Source of the DNA: Nocardia xishanensis NBRC 101358
GTDB lineage: Bacteria; Actinomycetota; Actinomycetes; Mycobacteriales; Mycobacteriaceae
Assembly: GCF_001613365.1 (NCBI RefSeq)
Contig: NZ_BDCF01000064.1
Location: forward strand, 1-37,227
Direction of reading: 5' to 3'
DNA: 37,227 bases
The notes beneath the pieces were generated by a model. The model ran no database searches, was not told the origin of the DNA, and worked only from the letters and a program-made list of their open reading frames with translations. Within the stretch, counting starts at the first letter, position 1, and every line of letters starts with the position of its first letter. This document shows positions 21,418-29,106 of this stretch, piece after piece. Made by a program: the position numbers and the translations under genes.

Positions 21418-22806
21418 GTGCGGACCGATCGAGCGACGGAGCGGGCGGCGATCGGCCGCATCTCCCGGCGTTGGGTGCTGCACATCGATATGGACGCGTT
21501 CTTCGCCTCGGTCGAACAGCTCACCCGTCCGACCTTGCGCGGCCGTCCGGTGCTCGTCGGCGGCACCGGCGGACGCGGCGTGGTCGCGGGCGCGAGTTAT
21601 GAGGCAAGGGTGTTCGGCGCGCGATCGGCGATGCCGATGCACCAGGCGAAACGCCTGGTCGGGGTGACGGCCGTGGTGGTGCCGCCGCGCGGCGCCGTCT
21701 ACGGGGTGGTCAGCGGGCGGGTCTTCGAGGCGTTGCGCAGCCGCATCCCGGTGCTGGAGACGCTCTCGTTCGACGAGGCGTTCGGCGAACCGGAGGAACT
21801 GGCGGGCGCCGACGCGGACCGGGTCTACGAATTCTGCGCCGAGCTGCGCGCCGTGGTGCGCGAACGCACCGGCCTGGTCGCCTCGGTCGGCGCAGGCACC
21901 GGCAAACAGCTCGCCAAGATCGCCTCCGGCCTGGCCAAACCCGACGGCATCCGCGTCGTCTCGCCGGGTGAACAGGAGAGCCTGCTCGCGGGTCTCCCGG
22001 TCCGCAAGCTGTGGGGGATCGGGCCGGTGGCCGAGGGCAGGCTGCGTTCGGTCGGCATCGAGACCGTCGGCGCGTTCGCCGCGCTGCCCGAATCGGAGGC
22101 CGTCTCGCTGCTCGGCGGCAGCGTCGGCGCCGCGCTGCACCGGCTGGCCCGCGGCATCGATGACCGTCCGGTCGCCGAGCGCGCCGAGGCCAAGCAGATC
22201 AGCGCCGAGAACACCTACGAGACCGACATCGTCACGCTGGCCCAGCTGCGGCCCGCGATCGAGACCATGGCGGCGGCCGCGCACGCCAGGCTCGGCAAGG
22301 ACGGCAGGGCCGCGCGCACCGTGGTGCTCAAACTCAAGAAGTCGGATATGAGCGTGGTGACGCGCTCGTTCACCCTGCCCTACGCCACCACCGATCTGGC
22401 CACGCTCACCACGGCCGCCCAGCGGTCCGCGATCGATCCGGCCGAACTCGGCCCGATCCGCTTGGTCGGCGTGGGTTTCGGCGGGCTGTCGACGGTGCGG
22501 CAGGAGTCGCTGTTCCCCGAGCTGGACCGAAGCCCGGCGGACGACACGCTCGACACCGAGTGGGAATCGAGCGAGCCCGCCGCGCCCGCGGCGCCCACTG
22601 TCGACCCGAGCCCGTCGGCGCGCCTCTGGTTTCCGGGAATGGATGTGTCGCATCCGGATTACGGGCACGGATGGGTGCAGGGCGCGGGGCACGGAGTGGT
22701 CACCGTGCGCTTCGAGACCAGCTCGACAGGGCCGGGCCCGGCGCGTACCTTCAGCGCCGACGACATCAGTCTGTCCCGGGCGGACCCGCTCGGCAGTCTG
22801 CACTGA
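21418..22806 (+). CDS. dinB: DNA polymerase IV (Y-family, DinB1-like)
   Basis: This 462-aa translesion polymerase copies past damaged bases. The palm starts VLHIDMDAFFASVEQLTRP with catalytic Asp24, and the second catalytic pair is Asp119-Glu120 in ETLSFDEAFGEP. Other blocks are GGTGGRGVVAGASYEARVFGARSAMP, VGAGTGKQLAKIASGLAKPDG, the helix-hairpin-helix KLWGIGPVAEGRLRSVGIETVGAFA, and the little-finger domain to about residue 355. QESLF at 362-366 fits a beta-clamp binding peptide. The last about 70 residues form an extra domain (WFPGMDVSHPDYGHGWVQGAG to the end) also known from the DinB1 type of mycobacteria. GTG 21418 is chosen because of the -10 box 8 nt upstream. Confidence 0.92.
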   Translation: MRTDRATERAAIGRISRRWVLHIDMDAFFASVEQLTRPTLRGRPVLVGGTGGRGVVAGASYEARVFGARSAMPMHQAKRLVGVTAVVVPPRGAVYGVVSGRVFEALRSRIPVLETLSFDEAFGEPEELAGADADRVYEFCAELRAVVRERTGLVASVGAGTGKQLAKIASGLAKPDGIRVVSPGEQESLLAGLPVRKLWGIGPVAEGRLRSVGIETVGAFAALPESEAVSLLGGSVGAALHRLARGIDDRPVAERAEAKQISAENTYETDIVTLAQLRPAIETMAAAAHARLGKDGRAARTVVLKLKKSDMSVVTRSFTLPYATTDLATLTTAAQRSAIDPAELGPIRLVGVGFGGLSTVRQESLFPELDRSPADDTLDTEWESSEPAAPAAPTVDPSPSARLWFPGMDVSHPDYGHGWVQGAGHGVVTVRFETSSTGPGPARTFSADDISLSRADPLGSLH

Positions 22807-22810
22807 CCGG

Positions 22811-22816
22811 TAGCCT
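22811..22816 (+). promoter_or_regulatory. -10 box for the MTB12-like gene
   Basis: TAGCCT lies 4 nt after the dinB stop. Transcription from it would begin near 22823 and give a leader of about 78 nt with AAAGGA at 22889-22894 as ribosome site. No good -35 is seen. Confidence 0.35.
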
Positions 22817-22900
22817 GATGCCTCGGGCAGTGCCGCCGGCGCTCGGTGGACGCTGCCGCGGTTACGACACGGACCCTCCTCGAACGCAAAGGACGAGCAG

Positions 22901-23398
22901 TTGAAGCTTCGTACGACTGGACGCATCGCGATCGCTGGCCTCGCCATCGTCGCCAGCCTGGGCATGACCGCCTGCGGTGGCGACGATTCGAGCGAACCCG
23001 CCAAGACGACCAAGACGACGACCAGCGCCAAGGCCACCGCCTCGGCGAATCTGCCCGCGGTCCCGACCGTGGAGCAGTTGAACGCGCAGCTGCAGAAGGC
23101 GCTCGACCCGTCGGTGCCGAACTCGGAGAAGCTGGAGATGATCCAGGGCGCCGAGGCCGACCCCGAGCTGCCCGGCCGGCTGGCCGAGGCGTACAAGTCG
23201 ACCGGCGCGACTGTCCAGGTCACCGAGGTGACCGCCTTCGGCGACACCATCAACGCCAAGGCCAAGATCGTGCTGAACGGCCAGGAGAACCTCGCCGACG
23301 TGCCGTTCGTCGCCGAGAACGGCAAGTGGAAGGTTCAGAAGGCGTGGGCTTGCCAGATGCTGACCACGCTCGGCCAGCAGTCGGCCGCCTGCGCCTGA
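22901..23398 (+). CDS. MTB12-like low-molecular-weight antigen lipoprotein
   Basis: This 165-aa exported protein resembles the mycobacterial low-molecular-weight antigen MTB12 family in its pattern VPTVEQLNAQLQKALDPSV, NSEKLEMIQGAE, a central beta-rich stretch (VTEVTAFGDTINAKAKIVLNG) and a final GKWKVQKAWACQML. The N-terminus is a lipoprotein signal with Cys25 in GMTAC, followed by a Thr/Ser/Lys-rich linker. A second cysteine pair (C147 region and the C-terminal Cys) could form a disulfide. The start is a TTG with AAAGGA 7 nt upstream. The biochemical role of the family is unknown. It lies between dinB and the emb gene and is closed off by a strong stem-loop. Confidence 0.8.
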   Translation: MKLRTTGRIAIAGLAIVASLGMTACGGDDSSEPAKTTKTTTSAKATASANLPAVPTVEQLNAQLQKALDPSVPNSEKLEMIQGAEADPELPGRLAEAYKSTGATVQVTEVTAFGDTINAKAKIVLNGQENLADVPFVAENGKWKVQKAWACQMLTTLGQQSAACA

Positions 23399-23406
23399 TT
23401 CGCGCC

Positions 23407-23437
23407 GTCGCGGCCCGGGCCGTATCCGGGCCGCGAC
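23407..23437 (+). terminator. Perfect 12-bp stem-loop after the MTB12-like gene
   Basis: GTCGCGGCCCGG (23407-23418) pairs with CCGGGCCGCGAC (23426-23437) around a 7-nt loop, 8 nt after the stop. Confidence 0.85.
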
Positions 23438-23451
23438 AATCCGTTGTCGCA

Positions 23452-23502
23452 CCGCCCGGCGCGCCGCTCCGCAGGCGAGAAACCCCAGGCCGGGCGGGTT
23501 TT
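23452..23502 (+). terminator. Second stem-loop with T-tract upstream of the emb gene
   Basis: CCGCCCGGC (23452-23460) pairs with GCCGGGCGG (23489-23497) around 28 nt and is followed by gttttt. It may be a backup terminator that shields the emb promoter from read-through. Confidence 0.6.
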
Positions 23503-23560
23503 TCGAGGTGAACCCGTTATCGGGGCGCGGCCAATGGGTTTCGTTCTCAGATTCGATCGT

Positions 23561-23566
23561 TACTAT
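23561..23566 (+). promoter_or_regulatory. -10 box of the emb gene, leaderless type
   Basis: TACTAT ends 8 nt before GTG 23575. No ribosome site is present in between, so the mRNA is probably leaderless and this fixes the start. Confidence 0.55.
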
Positions 23567-23574
23567 CTGGCGTC

Positions 23575-26500
23575 GTGGCTGACACGATGGTGTGGGCGGG
23601 GCAGCCGTCCGTCGAGGATTCCAGACCCGGGACGGCACAACGGAATACGAGAGGACGATGGGCGCGACCCGTCGCGTTGATCGCGGCGCTGATCGGTGCC
23701 CTGTGCGCGGTGGCGGTGCCTCTCCTCCCGGTGCGGGTGGACGCGGCGACGCTCTCGTGGCCGCAGGCGGGTTCGGCGCGCAGCGTGGAGGCGCCGCTGG
23801 TCGCGTACGCGCCGCTGACCTTCGACGCGACCCTGCCGTGCGCGGCCATCGGGCAGCTGGCCGTCAAGGGCGGCACCCTCGCCGCCACCGCGCCCAACGG
23901 CGCGCCCGACCGCGAGCGCTACGGCTTTCTCGCCCGGGTGACCACGCCCACCGCCGACGCGCCCGCCCGGCTCGACGTCATCCTGCGCAATCAAGCGCTG
24001 CTCAGCACGCCGGTCGATCAGCTGCCGCCCGGCTGCGAGCTCATCGTGCACGCCGACACCACCACGGCCACGGCGACCATGGCCGGATTCGAGGCCCCCG
24101 GCTTCCCCGTGACGCTGACCGGTGATTACCGCCCGCAGGTGGTCGGGATCTACAGCGATCTCGCCGCCGCCGACGGCGCGACGGTCACCGCGGAACTGGA
24201 TACCCGCTTCTCCTCCACCCCGACTCCGGTCAAGCGGGCCGCCATCTGGCTCGCGGTGCTGGCCACCCTCGCCGGCCTCGTCGCCCTCTACCGGATCGAC
24301 CGTGAGGACGGCAGGCGCACCCGCCGCCTGCTGCCGCAACGCTGGTGGACGTTCTCGGTGCTGGACGGTGTGGTGCTCGGCGTGCTCGTGCTCTGGCATT
24401 TCATCGGCGCCACCACCTCCGACGACGGCTATCAGTTCGGCATGGCGCGCGCGTCCGGCACGGCGGGCTACATGGCCAACTACTTCGCCTACTTCGGGGT
24501 GCCCGAAAACCCTGTCGGCACACCGTATTACGACCTCATCCGGATCATGGCCGAGGTGACGACCGCCAGCCCGTGGGTGCGCCTGCCCGCGCTCGTGGTG
24601 GGTGTGCTGCTGTGGTTGTTGCTGAGCCGTGAGGTGGTGCCGCGACTCGGTGTCGGGGTGCGGCACAACAAGATCGCCTTGTGGACCGGTGCGCTCGGCT
24701 TCCTCGCGGTGTGGCTGCCGTACGACAACGGTCTTCGCCCCGAACCCCCGGTCGCGCTCGGTCTGCTGCTCACCTGGTGTTCGGTGGAGCGGGCGATCGC
24801 CACCCGGCGGCTGCTGCCAGCGGCGGTGGCGATTCTGATCGCGGCGTTCACCGTGACGGCGGGTCCGTCCGGCCTCATCTGCGTCGCCGCGCTGTTGTCA
24901 GGCCTGCGCCCGGTGGCGCACATCGTGATGGACAAGGTGGGCGCGGCGGGAAGCGTGCGGCACCGCCTGCTCGGCTACGCGACGCTGCTCGCTCCGCTCG
25001 GCGCGGCCGGTGTGGTGGTGCTGGCGATCGCGTTCGCCGACCAGCCGCTCACCGCCGCGTTCGAGATGCAGCGGGTGCACCACGCCATCGGTCCCGACGT
25101 GCCGTGGTTCCAGGAGTACCTGCGCTACCAGTACCTGTTCCAGGGTGAGATCGACGGTTCGGTCGGCCGCCGGATCGGCATCCTCGCGATGCTGATCGGC
25201 ATCCTGGTGTGCGTGGCCGTGCTGTTGCGCAAGGGCGGCCGCATCCCCCTCACCGCCGCGGGACCGTCTCGGCGCATCCTCGGCACCACGGTCGGGGCGC
25301 TGTTGATGATCATGGTCACGCCCACCAAGTGGACCCACCACTTCGGCGTGTACGCCGGTCTCGCCGGTTGCGTCGCGGTGCTGACCGCGATGGCGGTCGG
25401 GCCAACGGTGCTGCGGTCGCCGCGCAACCGCGCGCTGTTCGCCGCCGTGGTCGCGTTCCTGCTGGCGCTGGTGTTCTCCGGGCCCAACGGCTGGTGGTAC
25501 GTCTCCTCCTGGGGCATGCCATGGTGGGACAAGCCGCCGACGATCGCCGGGGTGATGCTGAACCAGCTGTTCCGTCTCGTCGCCTTCGCGCTGCTGGCGG
25601 TCGCCGCCTGGTTGCACGTGCGCGCGCCGAGACTTGGTGCACCGCAGCGTGTTTCGCGCTTCGGATGGCGGGTGTCGCTGCTGCCGCCGTTGACCATCGC
25701 GCTGGCGCTGCTCGTGGTGTGGGACATCGGCTCCTTCGCGAAGGCCGCGGTGGCGCAGGGCGAGTCGTTCTCGCTGGCGCGCTCGAATATCGAAGCGGTG
25801 ACGGGCAAACCGTACGGGTTGGCCGGTCACGTCCTGGTCGAGACCGATCCGAACGAGGGCATGCTCGCCCCGCTCACCGGCGACGCGCAGAGCACGTTCG
25901 CGGGCAGCGCGACCGGCTTCACGCCCGGCGGCGTGGCCGAGGATCTGCGACCGGACGACGAGGGCAGCAGCTCGACCGGCAGCATCGCCGACGCGCTGAG
26001 CACCAAGTCCTCCTCGGAGGACAAGGCGGGAACCGCCACCGCCGCACTGCCGTTCGGTCTCGATCCGGCCCGGGTGCCGGTGCTCGGCAGTCACCGCTCC
26101 GGCGACGCGGGCCCCGCCGAGCTGACCACCGGTTGGTACCGGCTGCCCAACCCGCGTGACCGGGCCGGGATCATCGCGCTCAGCGCCGCGGGCCGGATCT
26201 GGTCGGTCGACGCCGACGGTGTCGTGACGCCCGGTCAGTCCGTGCAGATCGAATACGGCGCAACCGATTCCGCGTCCACCGCGCAGCCGATGGGCCGGAT
26301 CGCGCCGATCGACATCGGCCCCGCGCCGTCGTGGCGTAATCTGCGGGTGCCGTTCGCCGAGATCCCGGCGCAGGCCGACGTGATCCGTGTCGTCGCGGTC
26401 GACCGGGACCGCAACCCGAAGCAGTGGCTGGCTTTGACGCCGCCGCGAGTGCCGAAGACCAAGACGCTGAACGAGGTCGTCGGCGCCGCGCCCGCACTGG

Positions 26501-26841
26501 TGGACTGGATGGTCAGCCTGCAATTCCCGAACCAGCGCCCGTTCGATCACAAGGATGGCATCGCGGAGATTCCCGGCTATCGCGTCCTGCCGGACCGCCC
26601 CGGCGCCGCCGTCACCAACCTGTGGCAGAGCCACGACAGCGGCGGGCCGCTCGGCTGGACAGGAATGCTGTTGCGCGCAAGGACATTGGCCACGTATTTG
26701 AACGAGGACTGGGACCGCGACTGGGGCGATCTCCAGGTGTTCACGCGCATCGACGACAGCGCCGTTCCCGCCGAGCCCGTGATCACCCGGCGTGACCACT
26801 CGGGTCTGTGGAGCCCAGGCCCGATCAACACCGCGTACTGA
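23575..26841 (+). CDS. Emb-family arabinosyltransferase (cell wall)
   Basis: This 1088-aa GT-C membrane glycosyltransferase transfers arabinofuranose from decaprenyl-phospho-arabinose onto arabinogalactan or lipoarabinomannan on the outer face of the membrane. A first membrane segment near residues 33-55 is followed by an extracellular domain up to about 220, then a multi-pass core. The GT-C catalytic motif is ATTSDDGYQFGMA with Asp283-Asp284. Downstream are LPYDNGLRPEPPVALGLLLTW and TPTKWTHHFGVYAGLAG. After about residue 735 comes the large extracellular C-terminal part with carbohydrate-binding features (GWYRLPNPRDRAGIIALSAAG). It stands alone rather than in an embCAB cluster, so assignment to EmbA, B or C is not possible here. 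Ethambutol is the known inhibitor of this family. Confidence 0.93.
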   Translation: MADTMVWAGQPSVEDSRPGTAQRNTRGRWARPVALIAALIGALCAVAVPLLPVRVDAATLSWPQAGSARSVEAPLVAYAPLTFDATLPCAAIGQLAVKGGTLAATAPNGAPDRERYGFLARVTTPTADAPARLDVILRNQALLSTPVDQLPPGCELIVHADTTTATATMAGFEAPGFPVTLTGDYRPQVVGIYSDLAAADGATVTAELDTRFSSTPTPVKRAAIWLAVLATLAGLVALYRIDREDGRRTRRLLPQRWWTFSVLDGVVLGVLVLWHFIGATTSDDGYQFGMARASGTAGYMANYFAYFGVPENPVGTPYYDLIRIMAEVTTASPWVRLPALVVGVLLWLLLSREVVPRLGVGVRHNKIALWTGALGFLAVWLPYDNGLRPEPPVALGLLLTWCSVERAIATRRLLPAAVAILIAAFTVTAGPSGLICVAALLSGLRPVAHIVMDKVGAAGSVRHRLLGYATLLAPLGAAGVVVLAIAFADQPLTAAFEMQRVHHAIGPDVPWFQEYLRYQYLFQGEIDGSVGRRIGILAMLIGILVCVAVLLRKGGRIPLTAAGPSRRILGTTVGALLMIMVTPTKWTHHFGVYAGLAGCVAVLTAMAVGPTVLRSPRNRALFAAVVAFLLALVFSGPNGWWYVSSWGMPWWDKPPTIAGVMLNQLFRLVAFALLAVAAWLHVRAPRLGAPQRVSRFGWRVSLLPPLTIALALLVVWDIGSFAKAAVAQGESFSLARSNIEAVTGKPYGLAGHVLVETDPNEGMLAPLTGDAQSTFAGSATGFTPGGVAEDLRPDDEGSSSTGSIADALSTKSSSEDKAGTATAALPFGLDPARVPVLGSHRSGDAGPAELTTGWYRLPNPRDRAGIIALSAAGRIWSVDADGVVTPGQSVQIEYGATDSASTAQPMGRIAPIDIGPAPSWRNLRVPFAEIPAQADVIRVVAVDRDRNPKQWLALTPPRVPKTKTLNEVVGAAPALVDWMVSLQFPNQRPFDHKDGIAEIPGYRVLPDRPGAAVTNLWQSHDSGGPLGWTGMLLRARTLATYLNEDWDRDWGDLQVFTRIDDSAVPAEPVITRRDHSGLWSPGPINTAY

Positions 26842-26858
26842 GCCGCCCTCGGCCCGGC

Positions 26859-26887
26859 CGCACGGATTCCCCCACGGGATGCGTGCG
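26859..26887. terminator. Possible bidirectional terminator between convergent genes
   Basis: CGCACG (26859-26864) pairs with CGTGCG (26882-26887), with an inner imperfect pair attccc/gggat. It lies between the emb stop and the end of the minus-strand ADP-ribosylglycohydrolase gene. Confidence 0.45.
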
Positions 26888-26900
26888 ACGGAGCCGTAGC

Positions 26901-27827
26901 TCAGGCGGTTGTGTTCGCTTCGGCGATGCGTGTGGCGAGGGCGACCAGGTCGTCGCCGGTGAGGCCGGGATAGCCGTGCAGCACGGCACGCCAGCGGGCG
27001 GGGACGGCGGAGGCGCCCCAGCGGGCGCCGAGCAGGCCGCCCGCGATGGCGGCGGTGGTATCGGTGTCACCGCCCGCGCGCACGCAGAGTTCGAGGGCGA
27101 GCGGAAGGTGCTCGGGGCCGGACGCGTCGGCGGTCGTGATGGCCCACCATGCGGTCTGTAACGCGTGCACGACCCATCCGTTGTTCGGGAAGTGGGCGGG
27201 CGCGCCGTTTTCGGCCTGATCGAGCAGGATATTCCAGTAGTCGGCGCTGTCGGTGCTCGCGACGTACTCCCGCACACCGTCGAAGTTCCCGGCCAGCACC
27301 GCGAGCCGGATGGCGTAGCTCCAGATCTTGCAGGCCTCGACGGCCTGCTGGTCGTGATGGGTGAGCAGGCCGATCGCGCCCGCCATCCGCACGCACTCGG
27401 CGGCGTCGTCCAGATAGACCAGCGCAACCGGGGCGGTGCGCATCAGCGAACCGTTTCCTCCCGTCCGCCCGTCAAGGGACATGGCCTGCTGCTGCATGGC
27501 CAGTGCGGAAGCCGGTCGCGCGGAGAGCACCCGGCCGGTCTGCACGCCGATATCCGGCGGATCGGAGTCGTACCACCGCACGAATCCGGCTGCCACCGCG
27601 TCGAGTTCGAGTCCGGGGCCGTCGTCGGCGGCCAGTGCGATTGCCAGCGCCATCGAGGTGTCGTCGGTCCATTCGCCGGGCGCCCAGTCGAATGCCCCGC
27701 CACCGATCATGTCGATCTCCTGCTGCGGACCCGGGCGGGTGAATTCGTACCCGGCGCCGAGCGCGTCGCCCGCCGCGGTACCGAGCAGCACACCGGCCGC
27801 CCTGTCGAGTTGCCCGTCGTCCAGCAT
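26901..27827 (-). CDS. ADP-ribosylglycohydrolase family protein
   Basis: This 308-aa protein belongs to the ADP-ribosylglycohydrolase (DraG/ARH) family, which removes ADP-ribose from proteins, nucleotides or other targets using two metal ions. The N-terminal GVLLGTAAGDALGAGYEF and the metal-binding GEWTDDTSMALAIA (T54-D55-D56) are clear, as are NGSLMRTAPVAL and the C-terminal CVRAGGDTDTTAAIAGGLLGARWG. Both metal-ligand clusters are intact, so it should be active. ATG 27827 is chosen since MLDDGQLDRA starts the family domain and AGAGGGG lies about 8 nt upstream. The longer open frame adds a low-complexity stretch with no homology. A -10-like TACATT (27868-27863, minus strand) lies 35 nt upstream. 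No DraT-type transferase is nearby, so the target is unknown. Confidence 0.88.
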   Translation of the reverse strand: MLDDGQLDRAAGVLLGTAAGDALGAGYEFTRPGPQQEIDMIGGGAFDWAPGEWTDDTSMALAIALAADDGPGLELDAVAAGFVRWYDSDPPDIGVQTGRVLSARPASALAMQQQAMSLDGRTGGNGSLMRTAPVALVYLDDAAECVRMAGAIGLLTHHDQQAVEACKIWSYAIRLAVLAGNFDGVREYVASTDSADYWNILLDQAENGAPAHFPNNGWVVHALQTAWWAITTADASGPEHLPLALELCVRAGGDTDTTAAIAGGLLGARWGASAVPARWRAVLHGYPGLTGDDLVALATRIAEANTTA

Positions 27828-28023
27828 CGTGAAACCCCTCTGGTCCAGCGTCGATCGTGGCCAATGTACCGGAGCCGTCCCGCCGCCACCCCCTGTCGAT
27901 CCGGACAACTGTCGGCGCTGTTCGCTGTGCCGATGCGACGAAAGCACCTGGTGAGCCGACGTATGGACACGCAGCTGCGACCCGCGCCGATTCGCGACGC
28001 AAGACCGAGCGGCGCAGACCTGC

Positions 28024-28944
28024 TCAGGGAGCGGCTACGTCGCTGGGCGTAACCGGAGTCCGGGTCCGCCGCCCCCGCCGGGCGCGCACCAGCACGTCGG
28101 TGGTGAAGATCGCCAGCGCCGCCCAGATGAGCGCGAAACCGGCCCAGCGGGACGCGGGCATCGGCTCGTGCACCACGGCGACGCCCCACGCCATTTGCAG
28201 TGCCGGTGTCAGGTATTGCAGCAGACCCATGGTGGACAGCGGAACCCGCTGCGCCGCAACGGCGAACAGCAGCAGCGGCACCAGCGTGACGGGGCCGGTC
28301 GACATCAGCAGCCCGGCGTGCCCTGCGCCGGAAGTGAACGCGCTGCGACCGGTGGCGAGCAGTACGACGACGAAGGCGAGCGCGAACGGCGCGGCGACGA
28401 TGCCCTCGGCGGCGATGCCGCGCAGCGCGTCGAGTGGGATGACCTTCTTCACCAGCCCGTACAGCGCGAACGAGCAGGCCAGCGCGAGCGCGATCACCGG
28501 CGGCCTTCCGTAGTCGACGGTGAGCACCGCGACCGCGGCCGCGCCGAGTCCGAGCGCCGCCCACTGCGCGGGCCGCAGCCGCTCGCGGAAGATGACCACA
28601 CCGAAGCCGACGGTCACCAGCGGGTTGATGAAGTACCCGAGCGCGCACTCCACCACGTGCCCCGAGGTGACGCCGTAGACATAGACGCCCCAGTTGATCG
28701 AGATCGCCGCCGAGGCCAGCGCGGCCAGCCGCCAGGTGCGCGCGCCGATGCCCGCCATCTCGCGCAGGCGTCCGGTGACCAGAAGCACGACGAGCACCAC
28801 CGCCAGCGTCCAGAGGATCCGCTGCGCGAGGACTTCCACCGCGCTGGCGAAGGCGAGCAGACCGAAGAACGCGGGAAACAACCCCCAGATCAGATAGGCA
28901 CTGGTGCCGAAGGCAACACCGGGGATGGATCTGTTTCGCCGCAC
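28024..28944 (-). CDS. rarD: RarD-like EamA/DMT-family transporter
   Basis: This 306-aa integral membrane protein has about ten hydrophobic helices and belongs to the drug/metabolite transporter superfamily, RarD type. The N-terminus GVAFGTSAYLIWGLFPAFFGLLAFASAVEVLAQRILW is characteristic, and INWGVYVYGVTSGHVVECALGYFINPLVTV is the most conserved RarD block. The substrate is unknown. GTG 28944 is chosen because a TAGCCT -10 box on the same strand ends 7 nt upstream, a leaderless arrangement. It is divergent from ctpE with a 162-bp shared upstream region. Confidence 0.9.
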   Translation of the reverse strand: MRRNRSIPGVAFGTSAYLIWGLFPAFFGLLAFASAVEVLAQRILWTLAVVLVVLLVTGRLREMAGIGARTWRLAALASAAISINWGVYVYGVTSGHVVECALGYFINPLVTVGFGVVIFRERLRPAQWAALGLGAAAVAVLTVDYGRPPVIALALACSFALYGLVKKVIPLDALRGIAAEGIVAAPFALAFVVVLLATGRSAFTSGAGHAGLLMSTGPVTLVPLLLFAVAAQRVPLSTMGLLQYLTPALQMAWGVAVVHEPMPASRWAGFALIWAALAIFTTDVLVRARRGRRTRTPVTPSDVAAP

Positions 28945-28951
28945 CCGTGCC

Positions 28952-28957
28952 AGGCTA
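28952..28957 (-). promoter_or_regulatory. -10 box of rarD, leaderless type
   Basis: TAGCCT, read on the minus strand, ends 7 nt before GTG 28944 with no Shine-Dalgarno. It faces away from the ctpE promoter in the same 162-bp gap. Confidence 0.5.
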
Positions 28958-29093
28958 ATGGGCGGCGCTGTTCATGGGATGAATGATCGGCGAACCTGCG
29001 CCGTCGCTCCGGCCGCGGTCCAGGGCGGAGGGCCGCGCGAGCGACCACCTGCCGTGCCAGGTCCGGGGACGGACTGCCTCCGGCGGCGGCCAT

Positions 29094-29099
29094 TAGGCT
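29094..29099 (+). promoter_or_regulatory. -10 box of ctpE, leaderless type
   Basis: TAGGCT ends 7 nt before ATG 29107 and no ribosome site intervenes. It is identical in sequence and spacing to the pgeF -10 box. Confidence 0.55.
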
Positions 29100-29106
29100 G
29101 GCGAAC

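Noticed and set aside
26890..26916. A tRNA-like D-arm string, gccgtagctcaggcggttg
   Set aside because: It lies inside and just beyond the 3' end of the ADP-ribosylglycohydrolase gene, and no anticodon arm, T-arm (GGTTCRA) or acceptor pairing follows in the next 60 bases.
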